Positions 1 through 8,556 of a stretch of DNA of 64,000 bases are shown here, one piece after another. The DNA comes from Nonomuraea rhodomycinica (GTDB lineage Bacteria; Actinomycetota; Actinomycetes; Streptosporangiales; Streptosporangiaceae). The stretch's first letter is position 1, and every line of letters begins with the position of its first letter. The position numbers and the translations under genes are program-made. The stretch covers positions 1 to 64,000 of the forward strand of contig NZ_JABWGO010000012.1 of NCBI RefSeq assembly GCF_013363995.1, read 5' to 3'. The notes beneath the pieces are model-generated. The model did not search any database. It was not told where the DNA came from and saw only the letters and a program-made list of their open reading frames with translations.

Positions 1-206
1 CCGAGGACCTCGACATCTGGCTGCGCGGACCCAGCGGCCAGTGGTACGCGGTCGACCGGTACGGCGGCACGAGCTGCACCTCCTACGGCACCAGGACCTA
101 CTCGGTGCCGGTCAGCCAGCAGGCCGCGGGCACCTGGACCCTCGAGGTCAGCGACGTCTACCTCGGTGACACCGGGTTCCTGGACTCCTGGAGCATCACC
201 GTCTGA
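1..206 (+). CDS. C-terminal end of a secreted P-domain (proprotein convertase-like) protein, partial
   Basis: The window opens inside this gene; the frame runs from base 3 to the TGA at 204-206 and gives 67 residues. The visible part matches the end of a P/Homo B domain: EDLDIWLRGPSG near the start and then GTWTLEVSDVYLGDTG and LDSWSITV. Such beta-sandwich domains are usually attached to the C-terminus of secreted subtilisin-like or metallo-proteases in actinomycetes, where they help folding or substrate contact. The catalytic part lies outside the window, so the enzyme type cannot be stated. A strong hairpin follows the stop. Confidence 0.75.
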   Translation, partial: EDLDIWLRGPSGQWYAVDRYGGTSCTSYGTRTYSVPVSQQAAGTWTLEVSDVYLGDTGFLDSWSITV

Positions 207-218
207 CCCCCGTCGAGC

Positions 219-256
219 GAAAGCCCCGGCCGACTCTCCCCCTGGCCGGGGCTTTC
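219..256. terminator. Bidirectional hairpin terminator between converging genes
   Basis: A perfect 13-bp stem (GAAAGCCCCGGCC / GGCCGGGGCTTTC) with a 12-base loop sits between the P-domain gene and the converging LAL regulator. The short A and T runs at the stem base give a weak U-tract on both strands, so it can serve both genes. Confidence 0.8.
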
Positions 257-280
257 CCCTTCCCGTTGCCGCGGGCCCGG

Positions 281-3235
281 TCAGGGAGGCGGGTCCACCT
301 CGGTGCGGGTACGCACACCGAGCTTCTGCAGCACCCGCGCCACGTGCGTGTCCACCGTACGGCGCGACAGGAACAGCACCTCGGCGATCTCCCTGTTGGT
401 GCGGCCCTGCGCCACCAGCCGGGCCACCTCGCGCTCCCGCGGCGACAGCACGCCGCCGGCCGCCCTGCGCCCCCGGCGCGGCGGCCCGCCCACGCCGATC
501 GTGCGCAGCTTGTGGCGGCAGCGGGCCGCGTCGTGCGTGCTGCCGAGGGTCGCGTACCGTTCGGCGGCGTCGGCGACGAGCCGGGCCGCCCACTCCCGGT
601 CGCCGAGCTCCAGCCGGGTGTCCGCCTCGTCCTCCGCCGCCCGGGCCGCGCCGTACGGCCTGGGCATCGCCTCGTACGCCTCCCGGGCGCGGGCATGGCA
701 CTCCAGGGCCTCCTCCAGCACGCCCCGGCCCCGCGCCAGCGCCCCGCGCGCCACCTCCAGCGCCGCCATGGCCGACGGCGCGTCCCGGCCCTCGATGCCC
801 GCGGCGAACTCCTCCGCCAGCTCCGCGGCCTCATGACGGCGCCCCGCCCTCAGCAGCGCGGTGACGGCCGCCGGGACGAGCTGGTCGCCCCACACCCACA
901 CGCCCTTGCGGCGCAGCCGCGCCACCGCGCCGCGCGCCTCGGCCAGCGCCGCGTCCACCTCGCCGCGGATCAGCGACAGCTCGATCAGCCCGCCCGAGGC
1001 GCAGGCCGCCACCGGGAGGAAGGCCGAGTCGGCCGTCCGCGTCCCCGCGGCCTCCAGCCGCCGCCCCGCCTCCTCCCACTCGCCGCTGGCCAGCGCCAGC
1101 ATGCCGAGCACGAGCTGGGCGTCCACGCCGAGCAGCGGCGCCTCCGGCATCCGCTCGACGGCCGCGACCGCCCGCTCGCGCAGCCGCTCCCACCGCCCGG
1201 TCAGCCAGTCGAGCCTGATCGAGGACATCTCCATGAGGTAGACCGGGTACAGGGCGCCGCTCTCCTCGGCGATCCGCCGGCCGAGGCGGGCGTACCGCTC
1301 GGCCGCCGCGTAGTGGCCGAGCGGGATGGCCGCGTCGCACAGGTTGGAGTAGGCGCGGGCCACCTGGCGCCGGACCCCCGCCGACGGGTGGTCCGCGGGC
1401 AGGGTCTCGGCCAGCTCGAACGCCTCCGGCGAGCCGACCAGCATGGCGAAGGCGACCTTGTTGGCGTGGACCGTGGCCGCCAGCTCCGGGTCGTCCTCCG
1501 CGACCACGAGACTCTCGGCCTGGTCCATCCACTTCTGGTGGGTGGCGATCGGCTCGGGACCCCACGCCGGGATGGCCAGCAGCGCCAGCCCCCTGGCCGC
1601 CATGCCGGGACGGTCGGTGAGGTCGGGGAGCGCGGCGAGCACCTCCCGGCGCCCCGCCTCGATGGCGCCCGCCTGGTTCGACAGCAGCACGCCCAGGTTG
1701 AGCCGGGCCTCGCCGCGCGCCCCCGGCGCCAGGAAGTCGTCCGACAGCAGATGGCGCAGCAGCCGGACGACCCGCCGGTGCGACAGGCCCACGGCGGCCA
1801 GCCTGCTGAGCCGCAGGGCCAGCGGGCCGCGGGCCTCGTGCGGCAGCTTGGGGTCGGCGAGCATGCCCTCCAGCAGTTCGACGGCGAGCGGCACGTCGCC
1901 GAGCGCCGCGGCCTGGTCGGCGGCGGCCTCGCCGTGCCGCCGCCAGGCGTCGAAGTCGCCCGCGCGCCTGGCGTGGTAGGCGAGCCGGACCAGCGGCCGC
2001 TGGTCGAGCGTGGCCAGCGCCGCCATGGCCCGCCGGTGCAGCAGCCGCCGGTCGGGGCCCGGGATCGCGTCGTAGACGGCCTGCTGGGCGAGCGTGTGCC
2101 GGAAGCCGTACTGGCCGTCGGGGTGCTCCAGCAGCACGCCCGCCCTGAGCGCCTCACGCAGCCCCGTCCCGTCGGGGCCGCCGTCCCACGGCGCGCCGGG
2201 CGGCCGGACCACGGGGCCGGCCGCCTCGTCGCCATCCGGCGGATGCACCACGGCGGCGATCAGCGGCTCGTCGGCGGGGAGCTGGAGCACCGCGGCGGCG
2301 TGCACGGCGCGCAGCGCGGCGGGGGAGAGGCCGGAGAGCTGCTCGGCCATCGCCTCGCGCAGCAGCAGCGGCACCGCGATGCGATCCAGGCCGGTCGGGT
2401 CGGCATCGCCGCCCTCGCCGCCCTCGCCGTCCTCGCCGTCCTTGTCGGCCCCCGGGAACCGGCCGGCCTCGTCGAGCAGCGAGCGGACGACCTCCTCCAC
2501 CACGAACGGGACGCCGCCCGTGTGCTCACGCAGCCGGGCCGCGAAGGACACGGACAGCTCTGCGCGCCCGAGCAGGGTGCCCGCCATGCGCCGCACCCCC
2601 TCCACGTCCAGCGGCGCCAGCGCCACCACCGAGCTGTTGACGCCCTGCGGATGCCGGTAGGCGTGGCCGAACGGCAGCCCCGGCACCGGCAGGTCCTCCC
2701 GCCGGAACGTGACCACCAGGGCCAGGCCCGCGGGAGGCTGGTCGGTGAGGAAGCGCAGCAGGTCACGCGTGCCGTCGTCGGCCCAGTGCAGGTCCTCCAC
2801 CACGAGCAGGACCGGCCCCGCCGCGCTCAGCAGCGCGTGCACGGCGCGGAACAGCCGGTGGCGCTCCGCGCTCGGGTCGTCGACCGGCGGCGGAGGCGGC
2901 GCCGGCGGCAGGTGCTCGGCCAGCTCCGGCAGGTAGCCGCGCAGCGTCCCGGTCACCGGGTTCAGCGCCGAGCGGTCGGGCAGCGCGGCGGCCGCGTGGC
3001 GCAGCGCGTCGAAGACCGGCCCGTACGGGAACGGCTCCCTGAGCTGGTGGCAGTGCCCGACCAGCACGGTGCGCTCGTCGGGAAGGAGCTCGACGGCCGC
3101 GCGGACCAGCCGGGTCTTGCCGATCCCCGCCTCACCCTGCACCAGCACCACGGCCGGCGGGTCGATGATCGCGTGGAGGAGCGCCCTGAGCTGCGTGTCG
3201 CGTCCGACCAGCGCTGGGGAGGCGAGGCTCGTCAT
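281..3235 (-). CDS. LAL-type (large ATP-binding LuxR) transcriptional regulator
   Basis: The product has 984 residues from the ATG at 3235, which I prefer over a start 18 codons upstream because GGAG lies six bases before it. The N-terminal AAA-type ATPase region has a Walker A motif GEAGIGKT at residues 34-41 and a Walker B-like LLVVEDLHWAD. The middle is helical TPR-like repeat. The last about 60 residues form a LuxR HTH (LSPREREVARLVAQG, then NREIAEVLFLSRRTVDTHV). LAL proteins are usually activators of secondary metabolism or sugar use, triggered by ligand and ATP. No metabolic cluster lies beside this one, so its target is unknown. Confidence 0.93.
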   Translation of the reverse strand: MTSLASPALVGRDTQLRALLHAIIDPPAVVLVQGEAGIGKTRLVRAAVELLPDERTVLVGHCHQLREPFPYGPVFDALRHAAAALPDRSALNPVTGTLRGYLPELAEHLPPAPPPPPVDDPSAERHRLFRAVHALLSAAGPVLLVVEDLHWADDGTRDLLRFLTDQPPAGLALVVTFRREDLPVPGLPFGHAYRHPQGVNSSVVALAPLDVEGVRRMAGTLLGRAELSVSFAARLREHTGGVPFVVEEVVRSLLDEAGRFPGADKDGEDGEGGEGGDADPTGLDRIAVPLLLREAMAEQLSGLSPAALRAVHAAAVLQLPADEPLIAAVVHPPDGDEAAGPVVRPPGAPWDGGPDGTGLREALRAGVLLEHPDGQYGFRHTLAQQAVYDAIPGPDRRLLHRRAMAALATLDQRPLVRLAYHARRAGDFDAWRRHGEAAADQAAALGDVPLAVELLEGMLADPKLPHEARGPLALRLSRLAAVGLSHRRVVRLLRHLLSDDFLAPGARGEARLNLGVLLSNQAGAIEAGRREVLAALPDLTDRPGMAARGLALLAIPAWGPEPIATHQKWMDQAESLVVAEDDPELAATVHANKVAFAMLVGSPEAFELAETLPADHPSAGVRRQVARAYSNLCDAAIPLGHYAAAERYARLGRRIAEESGALYPVYLMEMSSIRLDWLTGRWERLRERAVAAVERMPEAPLLGVDAQLVLGMLALASGEWEEAGRRLEAAGTRTADSAFLPVAACASGGLIELSLIRGEVDAALAEARGAVARLRRKGVWVWGDQLVPAAVTALLRAGRRHEAAELAEEFAAGIEGRDAPSAMAALEVARGALARGRGVLEEALECHARAREAYEAMPRPYGAARAAEDEADTRLELGDREWAARLVADAAERYATLGSTHDAARCRHKLRTIGVGGPPRRGRRAAGGVLSPREREVARLVAQGRTNREIAEVLFLSRRTVDTHVARVLQKLGVRTRTEVDPPP

Positions 3236-3317
3236 CGGGTGCTCCGAAACAGTGCGGGTGTGCTGCCCGTGCCGGATTCCGTTATCCACTAATGGTCAAG
3301 TGCGGTCAACCCTCCCC

Positions 3318-4304
3318 TTACTGACCGGTCACCCGCCGGCCCCCTCGAACGGGCCGTGCCGGCTCCGCTCCCGCCTTCCGTACGGGGCCCTTCGGGCTGG
3401 TGCCGGCGTGACCGGAGGCGCCGGCGAGGCGGACGAGCTCGGCCGCGGCGCCCGCCGGCCGGGCCCGGCCCCGCCAGACCGCGAACAGCGGCCGCCGCCC
3501 GTCGAAGTCCGCGACGGGCGCCTCGACCAGCCGCCCCTCGCGCAGCTCGGCCGCCACGGCCAGCACGCTGAGCACCGCCGGCGCGACCCCCGCCTCCACC
3601 GCCACCTTCACCGCGGCGTTCGAGGTCAGCTCCAGGACCGGGGCGGCGACGTCCCGCCCGGCCATGATCCGATCGACGGCCTGGCGGGTGCCCGAACCGG
3701 GCTCGCGCATGACCAGCGGTGTCGCCGCCAGCTCCGCGAACTCCAGAGGAGCGCGCCGCCGCGCCCAGGGATGCCGGGGCGCCACGACGACGACCATCCG
3801 GTCCTGCGCGATGAGCCGGGCGGTCAGCCCCTCCGGCACGTACGGCGACTCGATGAAGCCCACGTCGATGTCGCCCTCGCCGGCGAGCCGGCACACGACG
3901 CCCGAGTTGGCCACCCGCAGCCCCACCTCCACGTCCGGCGCGGTCCGGCGCAGCGCCACGAGCCAGCCGGGCAGCAGGTACTCGGCGACCGTCATGCTGG
4001 CCGCCACCCGCACGCGGGCGTCACGCTCCCGGCGCAGCGCCTCCACACCGGTCAGCAGCTCGCCGGCCGCCTCCAGCGCCACCCGCGCCCGGCCCGCGAC
4101 GACCTCGCCCTGCGGGGTGAGCCGCGAGCCGGTGGTCGAGCGGTGCAGCAGCGGGACGCCCAGCTCGCGCTCCAGGGTGTCGAGCCGGCGGCTCGCCGAC
4201 GCCTGCGTGATGCCGTGCAGCCTGGCGGCCTTGCCCAGGCTGCCGTGCTCGGCGATCAGCAGGAGCAGTTCGAGGCTGCCCAGGTCGGGCCATCGTCGGG
4301 TCAT
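3318..4304 (-). CDS. LysR-family transcriptional regulator (YeiE/CysB-like)
   Basis: A 328-residue protein starting at MTRRWPDLG (ATG at 4304). Residues 8-65 form the winged HTH, with GSLGKAARLHGITQASASRRL as the helix-turn-helix and LGVPLLHRST as the wing. The rest is a periplasmic-binding-protein-like effector domain, including the typical DIDVGFIESPYVPEGL and VMREPGSGTRQAVD segments. It is divergent from the YeiH-type permease with 70 bp between the starts. A LysR gene beside a YeiH permease is a recurrent pairing, so it probably controls that gene. The open frame extends much further upstream, but that part is a shadow of the permease gene. Confidence 0.92.
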   Translation of the reverse strand: MTRRWPDLGSLELLLLIAEHGSLGKAARLHGITQASASRRLDTLERELGVPLLHRSTTGSRLTPQGEVVAGRARVALEAAGELLTGVEALRRERDARVRVAASMTVAEYLLPGWLVALRRTAPDVEVGLRVANSGVVCRLAGEGDIDVGFIESPYVPEGLTARLIAQDRMVVVVAPRHPWARRRAPLEFAELAATPLVMREPGSGTRQAVDRIMAGRDVAAPVLELTSNAAVKVAVEAGVAPAVLSVLAVAAELREGRLVEAPVADFDGRRPLFAVWRGRARPAGAAAELVRLAGASGHAGTSPKGPVRKAGAEPARPVRGGRRVTGQ

Positions 4305-4374
4305 GCACTCACCGTATGACCCGCTGCGGAACCGGTGTCTACCGGGTGTGCCGCGCGGTTGTGAAGATCGGCTC

Positions 4375-5907
4375 ATGAGCGCGTCCACCAGCCCGCCCTC
4401 CGACACGCCGCCCACCCACCCGGCGTCCACCCCCACGCCGCCCAAGAGCGCGGCGCCCAATCGCACGTCGTCTCCAAGCCCAGCGCCCACCCGCACACCG
4501 TCCACCCGCACACTTTCCACGAGCACGACGCCCACCCGTGTGCCGCTCCCGAGTGCGGGCTCCGCGAGTGCGGGCTCCGCGAGTGCGGGCTCCGCGAGTG
4601 CGGGCTCCGCGAGTGCGGGCTCCGCGAGTGCGGCGTCCATCCATCCCCCGGCCGCCTCCGTGTCCTCCTCGGAGTCCCCGTCCGCCAGCGCGACACCCTT
4701 CACCGACCCGTCCGCCAGCTCCGCCTCCACCCGCTCCGTTCCCACCCGCACGCCGTCGGCCAGCCCACTCCCCGCCGGGGCGCCATCGGCGAGCCCAGGC
4801 CCCGGCATCTCACCGTCCGCCGGCGCGCCGTCCATGACCGCGCTCCCCACCGAGGCGCCGCCCATGAGCCCGCTCTCCGCCGGGCCGCCGTCCGAAAGCC
4901 TGCCCTCCGCCGGCGTGGCGCGTGTCGCCGCTGCCGGGGGATCCCTCGTGCCCGGTCTTCTCGTGGCCGCCGCCGGGGTGGCCGTGGCGGTGGCCGTCAA
5001 CGCGCTCGTGCCCGCCGTGAGCCCGCTGATGGTGGCCGTCGTCCTCGGCGCCCTCCTGGGGAACCTCGGCGCGCGGCCGGAGGCCCTGCGGCCCGGCCTG
5101 GCGTTCGCCTCCGGGCGGCTGCTGCGCCTCGGCGTCGTCCTGCTCGGCGCGCGGCTCGCGGTGCCGGACGTCCTCGCCCTGGGACTCCCGGTGCTGCTGC
5201 TGGTCGTGACGACGGTCGCCGTGACGTTCTCCGGCACCTGGTGGCTCGGGACGCGGCTCGGCCTGGGCCGCGAGCCGGCCCTGCTCGTGGCCACCGGCTT
5301 CTCCATCTGCGGCGCCGCGGCCATCGCCGCCATGGACGGCGTGACCGACAGCGAGAAGCGGGACGTCATGACCGCGGTCGCCCTGGTCACCCTGTACGGC
5401 TCCCTCGCGATCGCCCTCCTGCCCGTCGCCGGCGGGCTCCTTCACCTGCCCGCGGAGAGCTTCGGCATCTGGACCGGGGCGAGCGTGCAGGAGGTGGCCC
5501 AGGTGGTGGCCACGGCGCAGACGGCCGGGCCGGCCGCCCTCGCCACGGCCGTGGTCGTCAAGCTCACCCGCGTCGTCATGCTGGCCCCGCTCATCGCGGG
5601 CGTCAGCCTCTGGCGCCGCCGCGCCGCCCGGCCCGGCCCCCGGGGCAGGACTCCCGTGGTGCCGCTGTTCGTCGCCGGGTTCCTGGCGGTGGTCGCCCTG
5701 CGCAGCCTCGGCGCGGTCCCGGACGCCTGGCTCACGCCGATCAGGACGGCCGAGACGGTGCTGTTCACCGCCGCGCTGTTCGCCATGGGGACGGCCGTAC
5801 GGGTGCGGGAACTGCTCAGCACCGGCCGCCGCGCCGTCGCCCTCGGGGCGGCCTCGGCGCTGCTCGTCACCCTCGTGGCACTGGCCGGGGTGCTCGTCCT
5901 GCGCTGA
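4375..5907 (+). CDS. YeiH-family (UPF0324) membrane permease with long Ser/Thr/Pro-rich N-terminal extension
   Basis: The 510-residue reading starts at the ATG at 4375. Residues from about 190 on match the YeiH/UPF0324 family of putative sulfate or small organosulfonate exporters: about ten hydrophobic helices, including VVLGALLGNLG, LRLGVVLLGARL, the conserved FSICGAAAIAAMDGV and the VQEVAQVVATA segment. The family is normally about 340 residues. Here about 180 residues of Thr/Pro/Ser/Ala come first and include five SAGSA repeats. The frame is open without a stop, but translation may start later; ATG codons at 4834 and 4864 and GTG codons closer to the first helix are alternatives. It is divergent from, and probably controlled by, the LysR gene. 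Confidence 0.85.
   Translation: MSASTSPPSDTPPTHPASTPTPPKSAAPNRTSSPSPAPTRTPSTRTLSTSTTPTRVPLPSAGSASAGSASAGSASAGSASAGSASAASIHPPAASVSSSESPSASATPFTDPSASSASTRSVPTRTPSASPLPAGAPSASPGPGISPSAGAPSMTALPTEAPPMSPLSAGPPSESLPSAGVARVAAAGGSLVPGLLVAAAGVAVAVAVNALVPAVSPLMVAVVLGALLGNLGARPEALRPGLAFASGRLLRLGVVLLGARLAVPDVLALGLPVLLLVVTTVAVTFSGTWWLGTRLGLGREPALLVATGFSICGAAAIAAMDGVTDSEKRDVMTAVALVTLYGSLAIALLPVAGGLLHLPAESFGIWTGASVQEVAQVVATAQTAGPAALATAVVVKLTRVVMLAPLIAGVSLWRRRAARPGPRGRTPVVPLFVAGFLAVVALRSLGAVPDAWLTPIRTAETVLFTAALFAMGTAVRVRELLSTGRRAVALGAASALLVTLVALAGVLVLR
4551..4634 (+). repeat. 15-bp tandem repeat, five full copies and a partial one
   Basis: The unit GAGTGCGGGCTCCGC is repeated perfectly from 4551 to 4625 and a partial sixth copy follows. 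The unit length keeps the permease frame and encodes SAGSA repeats in its N-terminal extension. The perfect identity indicates recent slippage expansion. Confidence 0.95.
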
Positions 5908-6242
5908 CGGGTCCTTGAGGGGGAGTCCTGGCTCGGCCGGTGGCTGGGTTAATGAGTGGCAGCCGTGACGATCACCTGGCTACCGTGGACGACATCCGGA
6001 TGATCGACGGGCCACGGTCTGACCGGCGGGAATGGCGCCCCCCGGCCGGACGGCGGTCCCGCCTCGGGCATGGCCCACGCCAGCCCGGCCCGAGGCCGCA
6101 CCATCCCCGCCCGCCTGCTCAGAGGCGCAGCTGTCACAGGTGACGGCACGCTGTCCGCCGGCGACTTCGGGGGCGCTCCTGGAGTGCCCCCGGCCGACCT
6201 GGACCTGCGACCGGCCACCTTGAGGCTGCCACCGCCGGGCAC
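5908..6242. other. Gene-free stretch after the permease
   Basis: I find no convincing coding sequence here. Open frames exist on both strands but are Arg/Pro/Gly-rich with no recognisable motif. It abuts insertion-sequence debris and is likely decayed DNA at the left edge of an accessory island. Confidence 0.5.
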
Positions 6243-6375
6243 CACCGGCGCGACACGCCAGCGACGGAACAAGCCGTACACGGTGAACCAGTGGCTGCAG
6301 CAGGGCGGTACATCCCGCCACGGCGCCCACGGTACGGATTCGCCACCGGATCCCGACGATCAACCGCAGCTTGTA
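6243..6375 (-). pseudogene. IS5-family transposase remnant, N-terminal part, frameshifted
   Basis: On the minus strand the residues IRWRIRT (bases 6351-6331) are followed, after a one-base frame change, by APWRDVPPCC and SHWFTVYGLFRRWRV (bases 6326-6252). Together they match the conserved start of IS5-family transposases, where the pattern is GIRWRIRTGAPWRDVP...VY..FRRW. There are ten bases where nine are expected between the two parts, so a single-base insertion broke the frame. The rest of the transposase, with its DDE residues, is absent. The fragment is inactive. Confidence 0.7.
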
Positions 6376-6463
6376 CCACTTCGGCAGCCGGAGACCTCTT
6401 CGTTCGGCCTCCCACGTGATCTTTCGGAACACGGCCTTAGAAGCCGCGCAGAGAGGCGGCCGG

Positions 6464-6559
6464 TCATGGTCGGCGTCGGGGGCGTGTATCCCAGCGGTGG
6501 GTGCTCCAGGCACGGCGGATCAGGCTGCGGACGGTGATGATCGTGTCATCGAAGCCTTC
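6464..6559 (-). pseudogene. Transposase C-terminal remnant (probable IS5-like)
   Basis: A minus-strand frame begins just after a TAA (6562-6560) and reads EGFDDTIITVRSLIRRAW then STHRWDTRPRRRP before a TGA at 6466-6464. An ending with RSLIRRAW and RWDTRP is typical of C-termini of actinomycete IS5/IS4-like transposases. It lies upstream of the N-terminal remnant in minus-strand direction, so the two come from different copies or a rearranged element. No inverted repeats were found. Confidence 0.5.
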
Positions 6560-6671
6560 TTACGGCGGAGGGCTATCGGGTGGCAGGCCGGAAACCCTCA
6601 CATGGTGACGCGGTGCGAGGGGGCAGCGCGAGGACCTGTTGCCTGGTCCAGCGGGAGGTACCGCCGTCGCG

Positions 6672-7382
6672 TCAGAATCGCTCGGCAGACGTCCATCCCT
6701 GCCGGTGGAGTCGTTCGAACCCGTCCAGCAGGAGGTCCAGGGCGAACTCGAACTCGAACTGGTCGTCACAGCCCTGGCCCACGACCGATTCGCCGTCGTG
6801 CGGTCGAGCCAGCACGATCTCGACGATGTGCGGGTACCGGGTGGCCATCTCGCCGAGCAGGGCCGCGAGGGCCTGGGGGTCGGCGTCGGCCGGAGCCGGC
6901 CCCGGCGAGGCCGGGAACAGTTCCTGGGTGAACCCCCATACGCGGCTGCCCAGGGCGTGCATCGCGTGGTGGGTGAGGTCGGGGGACAGGCCGCCGGCCC
7001 GGAACATGCCGATGATCGAGTTGAGGTAGTCGAGTACACCGGGGGTGGGGCTGGTTCGGGACTCGATGACGCGCGAGGCCCAGGGGTGGCGCAGGAGCGC
7101 TCGTCGTGCCGAGAGGATGCGGCGGCGGATCGCGCTCTTCCAGTCCGCGTCGCCGGCCGGGGGATCGATCTCGCCGACGATGACATCCACCATGCCGTCG
7201 AGGAGCTGCTCCTTGTTGGCCACGTGCTTGTAGAGCGCCATCGGCACGACGTTCAGCTCGTGCGCCAGGCTGCGCATGCTCAGCGCCTCGATGCCGGCGC
7301 GGTCGGCGAGCGCGACGGCGGCACGCAGCACACGGTCCCGGTTGAGGGGCGTCCGGCGCGCCGGTTCTGTCTGCTGGGTCAT
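6672..7382 (-). CDS. TetR-family repressor (TetR_C_1 class)
   Basis: A 236-residue protein from the ATG at 7382 (MTQQTEPARR), preceded by GGGAGG ten bases upstream. Residues 12-60 form the HTH, with RVLRAAVALADRAGIEALSM and LAHELNVVPMALYKHVANK. The C-terminal helical domain (WASRVIESRTSPTPG, FEFALDLLLDGFERL) resembles the tetracycline-repressor-type ligand domain. It is divergent from the DUF4386 membrane protein. Two strong palindromes lie between them, so it most likely represses both itself and that gene and releases on binding a small hydrophobic compound. The ligand is unknown. Confidence 0.93.
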   Translation of the reverse strand: MTQQTEPARRTPLNRDRVLRAAVALADRAGIEALSMRSLAHELNVVPMALYKHVANKEQLLDGMVDVIVGEIDPPAGDADWKSAIRRRILSARRALLRHPWASRVIESRTSPTPGVLDYLNSIIGMFRAGGLSPDLTHHAMHALGSRVWGFTQELFPASPGPAPADADPQALAALLGEMATRYPHIVEIVLARPHDGESVVGQGCDDQFEFEFALDLLLDGFERLHRQGWTSAERF

Positions 7383-7425
7383 CTGCTGACCGCCTCCCCT
7401 TCGACCGGTCGTCGCCGATCCCCCA

Positions 7426-7454
7426 TTGACAGGTGTACGCGATACACCATACTG
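7426..7454 (+). promoter_or_regulatory. Promoter of the DUF4386 gene with an operator filling the -35/-10 spacer
   Basis: TTGACA at 7426-7431 is a consensus -35. The next 17 bases (7432-7448) are exactly the palindrome GGTGTA-CGCGA-TACACC. The -10 is ATACTG at 7449 or CATACT at 7448. A bound TetR dimer would occlude RNA polymerase completely. The DUF4386 start codon is about 60 bases downstream. Confidence 0.8.
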
Positions 7455-7462
7455 TGACGACC

Positions 7463-7485
7463 AAAGGTGTACGTCGTACACCTTT
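7463..7485. promoter_or_regulatory. Second TetR operator, perfect palindrome
   Basis: A 23-bp palindrome with arms AAAGGTGTACG and CGTACACCTTT around one central base. Its core GGTGTAC/GTACACC is shared with the upstream operator at 7432-7448. It lies just downstream of the -10 on the plus strand and upstream of the tetR start on the minus strand, so it can act on both genes. Confidence 0.85.
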
Positions 7486-7516
7486 GCGGCGCGACCACAT
7501 CACCTAAGGAGTCCCG

Positions 7517-8233
7517 GTGGCCTCACCAAGAAAGCTCGCGACAGTGGCGGGCGTGTGCTACCTCGTCACCCATGTCACCTCGATCGGCGGGCTCTTCCTG
7601 TACGGCCCGGTGCTGCACAACGCCGATTACATCGTCGGCCGCGGCGCGGACACCAGGGTGCTCCTGGGCGCCCTGTTCGAGGTGGTCCTCGCCATCGCGA
7701 TCGTCGGCACCGCGTTCACCCTGTTCCCCGTCGCCCGGCGGCACAGCGAAGGCCTCGCCGTCGGTTACGTCGGCCTTCGCACCCTGGAGGCCGCCGTCAT
7801 CACCGTCGGCATCGTCAGCCTTCTCGCGGTCGTGACGCTGCGTCAGCATCCTCCGCAGGGGGCGGACCCGGCCTCACTCCTCACCACGGGCCGAGCGCTG
7901 GTCGCGGTCCATGACTGGACGTTCCTGCTCGGGCCCAACTTCGTCTGTGGAGCCAACACGGTGGTCATGGCGTACCTCATGTACCGCTCGCAGCTCGTGC
8001 CGCGCTTCATCGCCGTGCTGGGGCTGGTCGGCGGCCCGCTGATCTTCGCTTCCGCGATTGCCGAGCTGTTCGGCCTCTACCAGCAGGCCTCCGGGGTGGG
8101 GGCGCTCACCGCGATACCGGTGTTCGCCTGGGAGCTGACCTTGGCCATCTGGCTCATCACCAGGGGATTCAAGCCGTCTGCCGGAGCGATCGACGCCACC
8201 GCCGCCTCGCCGGCAGGCAGTGAGCGCCGCTGA
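7517..8233 (+). CDS. DUF4386-family integral membrane protein
   Basis: A 238-residue protein with a GTG start at 7517 and AAGGAG six bases before it. It has six hydrophobic helices with the DUF4386 signature: KLATVAGVCYLVTHVTSI at the start, FLLGPNFVCGANTVVMAYLM in the middle and VPRFIAVLGLVGGPLIF near the end. The family is common in actinomycetes next to TetR regulators. Its function is not known, though efflux or membrane stress response are often guessed. The divergent TetR and the operator inside its promoter indicate expression is normally off. Confidence 0.9.
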   Translation: MASPRKLATVAGVCYLVTHVTSIGGLFLYGPVLHNADYIVGRGADTRVLLGALFEVVLAIAIVGTAFTLFPVARRHSEGLAVGYVGLRTLEAAVITVGIVSLLAVVTLRQHPPQGADPASLLTTGRALVAVHDWTFLLGPNFVCGANTVVMAYLMYRSQLVPRFIAVLGLVGGPLIFASAIAELFGLYQQASGVGALTAIPVFAWELTLAIWLITRGFKPSAGAIDATAASPAGSERR

Positions 8234-8361
8234 CGGCACGGCCCGAAGCCAAGGCTCCCGCCAACCCGGCCCCGTGCGCCGGCCGAGTCTTTCCCCTGAT
8301 GGCATGACGTCGGCCCGCGCAGACAGGCGGCGGGCGCGGCCCGGTCGGCCGACGGGACAGC

Positions 8362-8556
8362 GACCGGATCGTCTTCGACAAGCTGCTGCACGTCCTTCGG
8401 TTCGGCTGCTCGTACGAGGCGATCGCGGACTCCAGCTGCTCGGCCAGCACGATCCGCAACAGCCGCGACGAGTGGATACAGCTCGGGCTGTTCACCCGCC
8501 TGAAGCAGATCGCGCTGGACGCCCATGACCGGCCACCTATTTGCGCAGGCTCTTAG
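8362..8556 (+). pseudogene. IS5-family transposase N-terminal remnant
   Basis: The frame reads DRIVFDKLLHVLRFGCSYEA, IADSSCSASTIRNSRDEWIQ and LGLFTRLKQIALDAHDR, the conserved N-terminal helical domain of an IS5-group transposase. Similarity stops at DAHDR and a TAG follows ten codons later, so the catalytic domain is gone. Upstream codons (GRRDS before DRIV) are compatible with the same family but no start is obvious. It overlaps the end of the convergent membrane-protein gene by four bases. Confidence 0.75.

Noticed and set aside
266..3292. 1008-residue plus-strand open frame opposite the LAL regulator
   Set aside because: Arg/Gly/His-rich translation without motifs; it is the high-GC antisense shadow of a gene with clear ATPase and LuxR domains.
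281..5907. Secondary-metabolite cluster led by the LAL regulator
   Set aside because: No polyketide, peptide synthetase, terpene or RiPP genes lie nearby.
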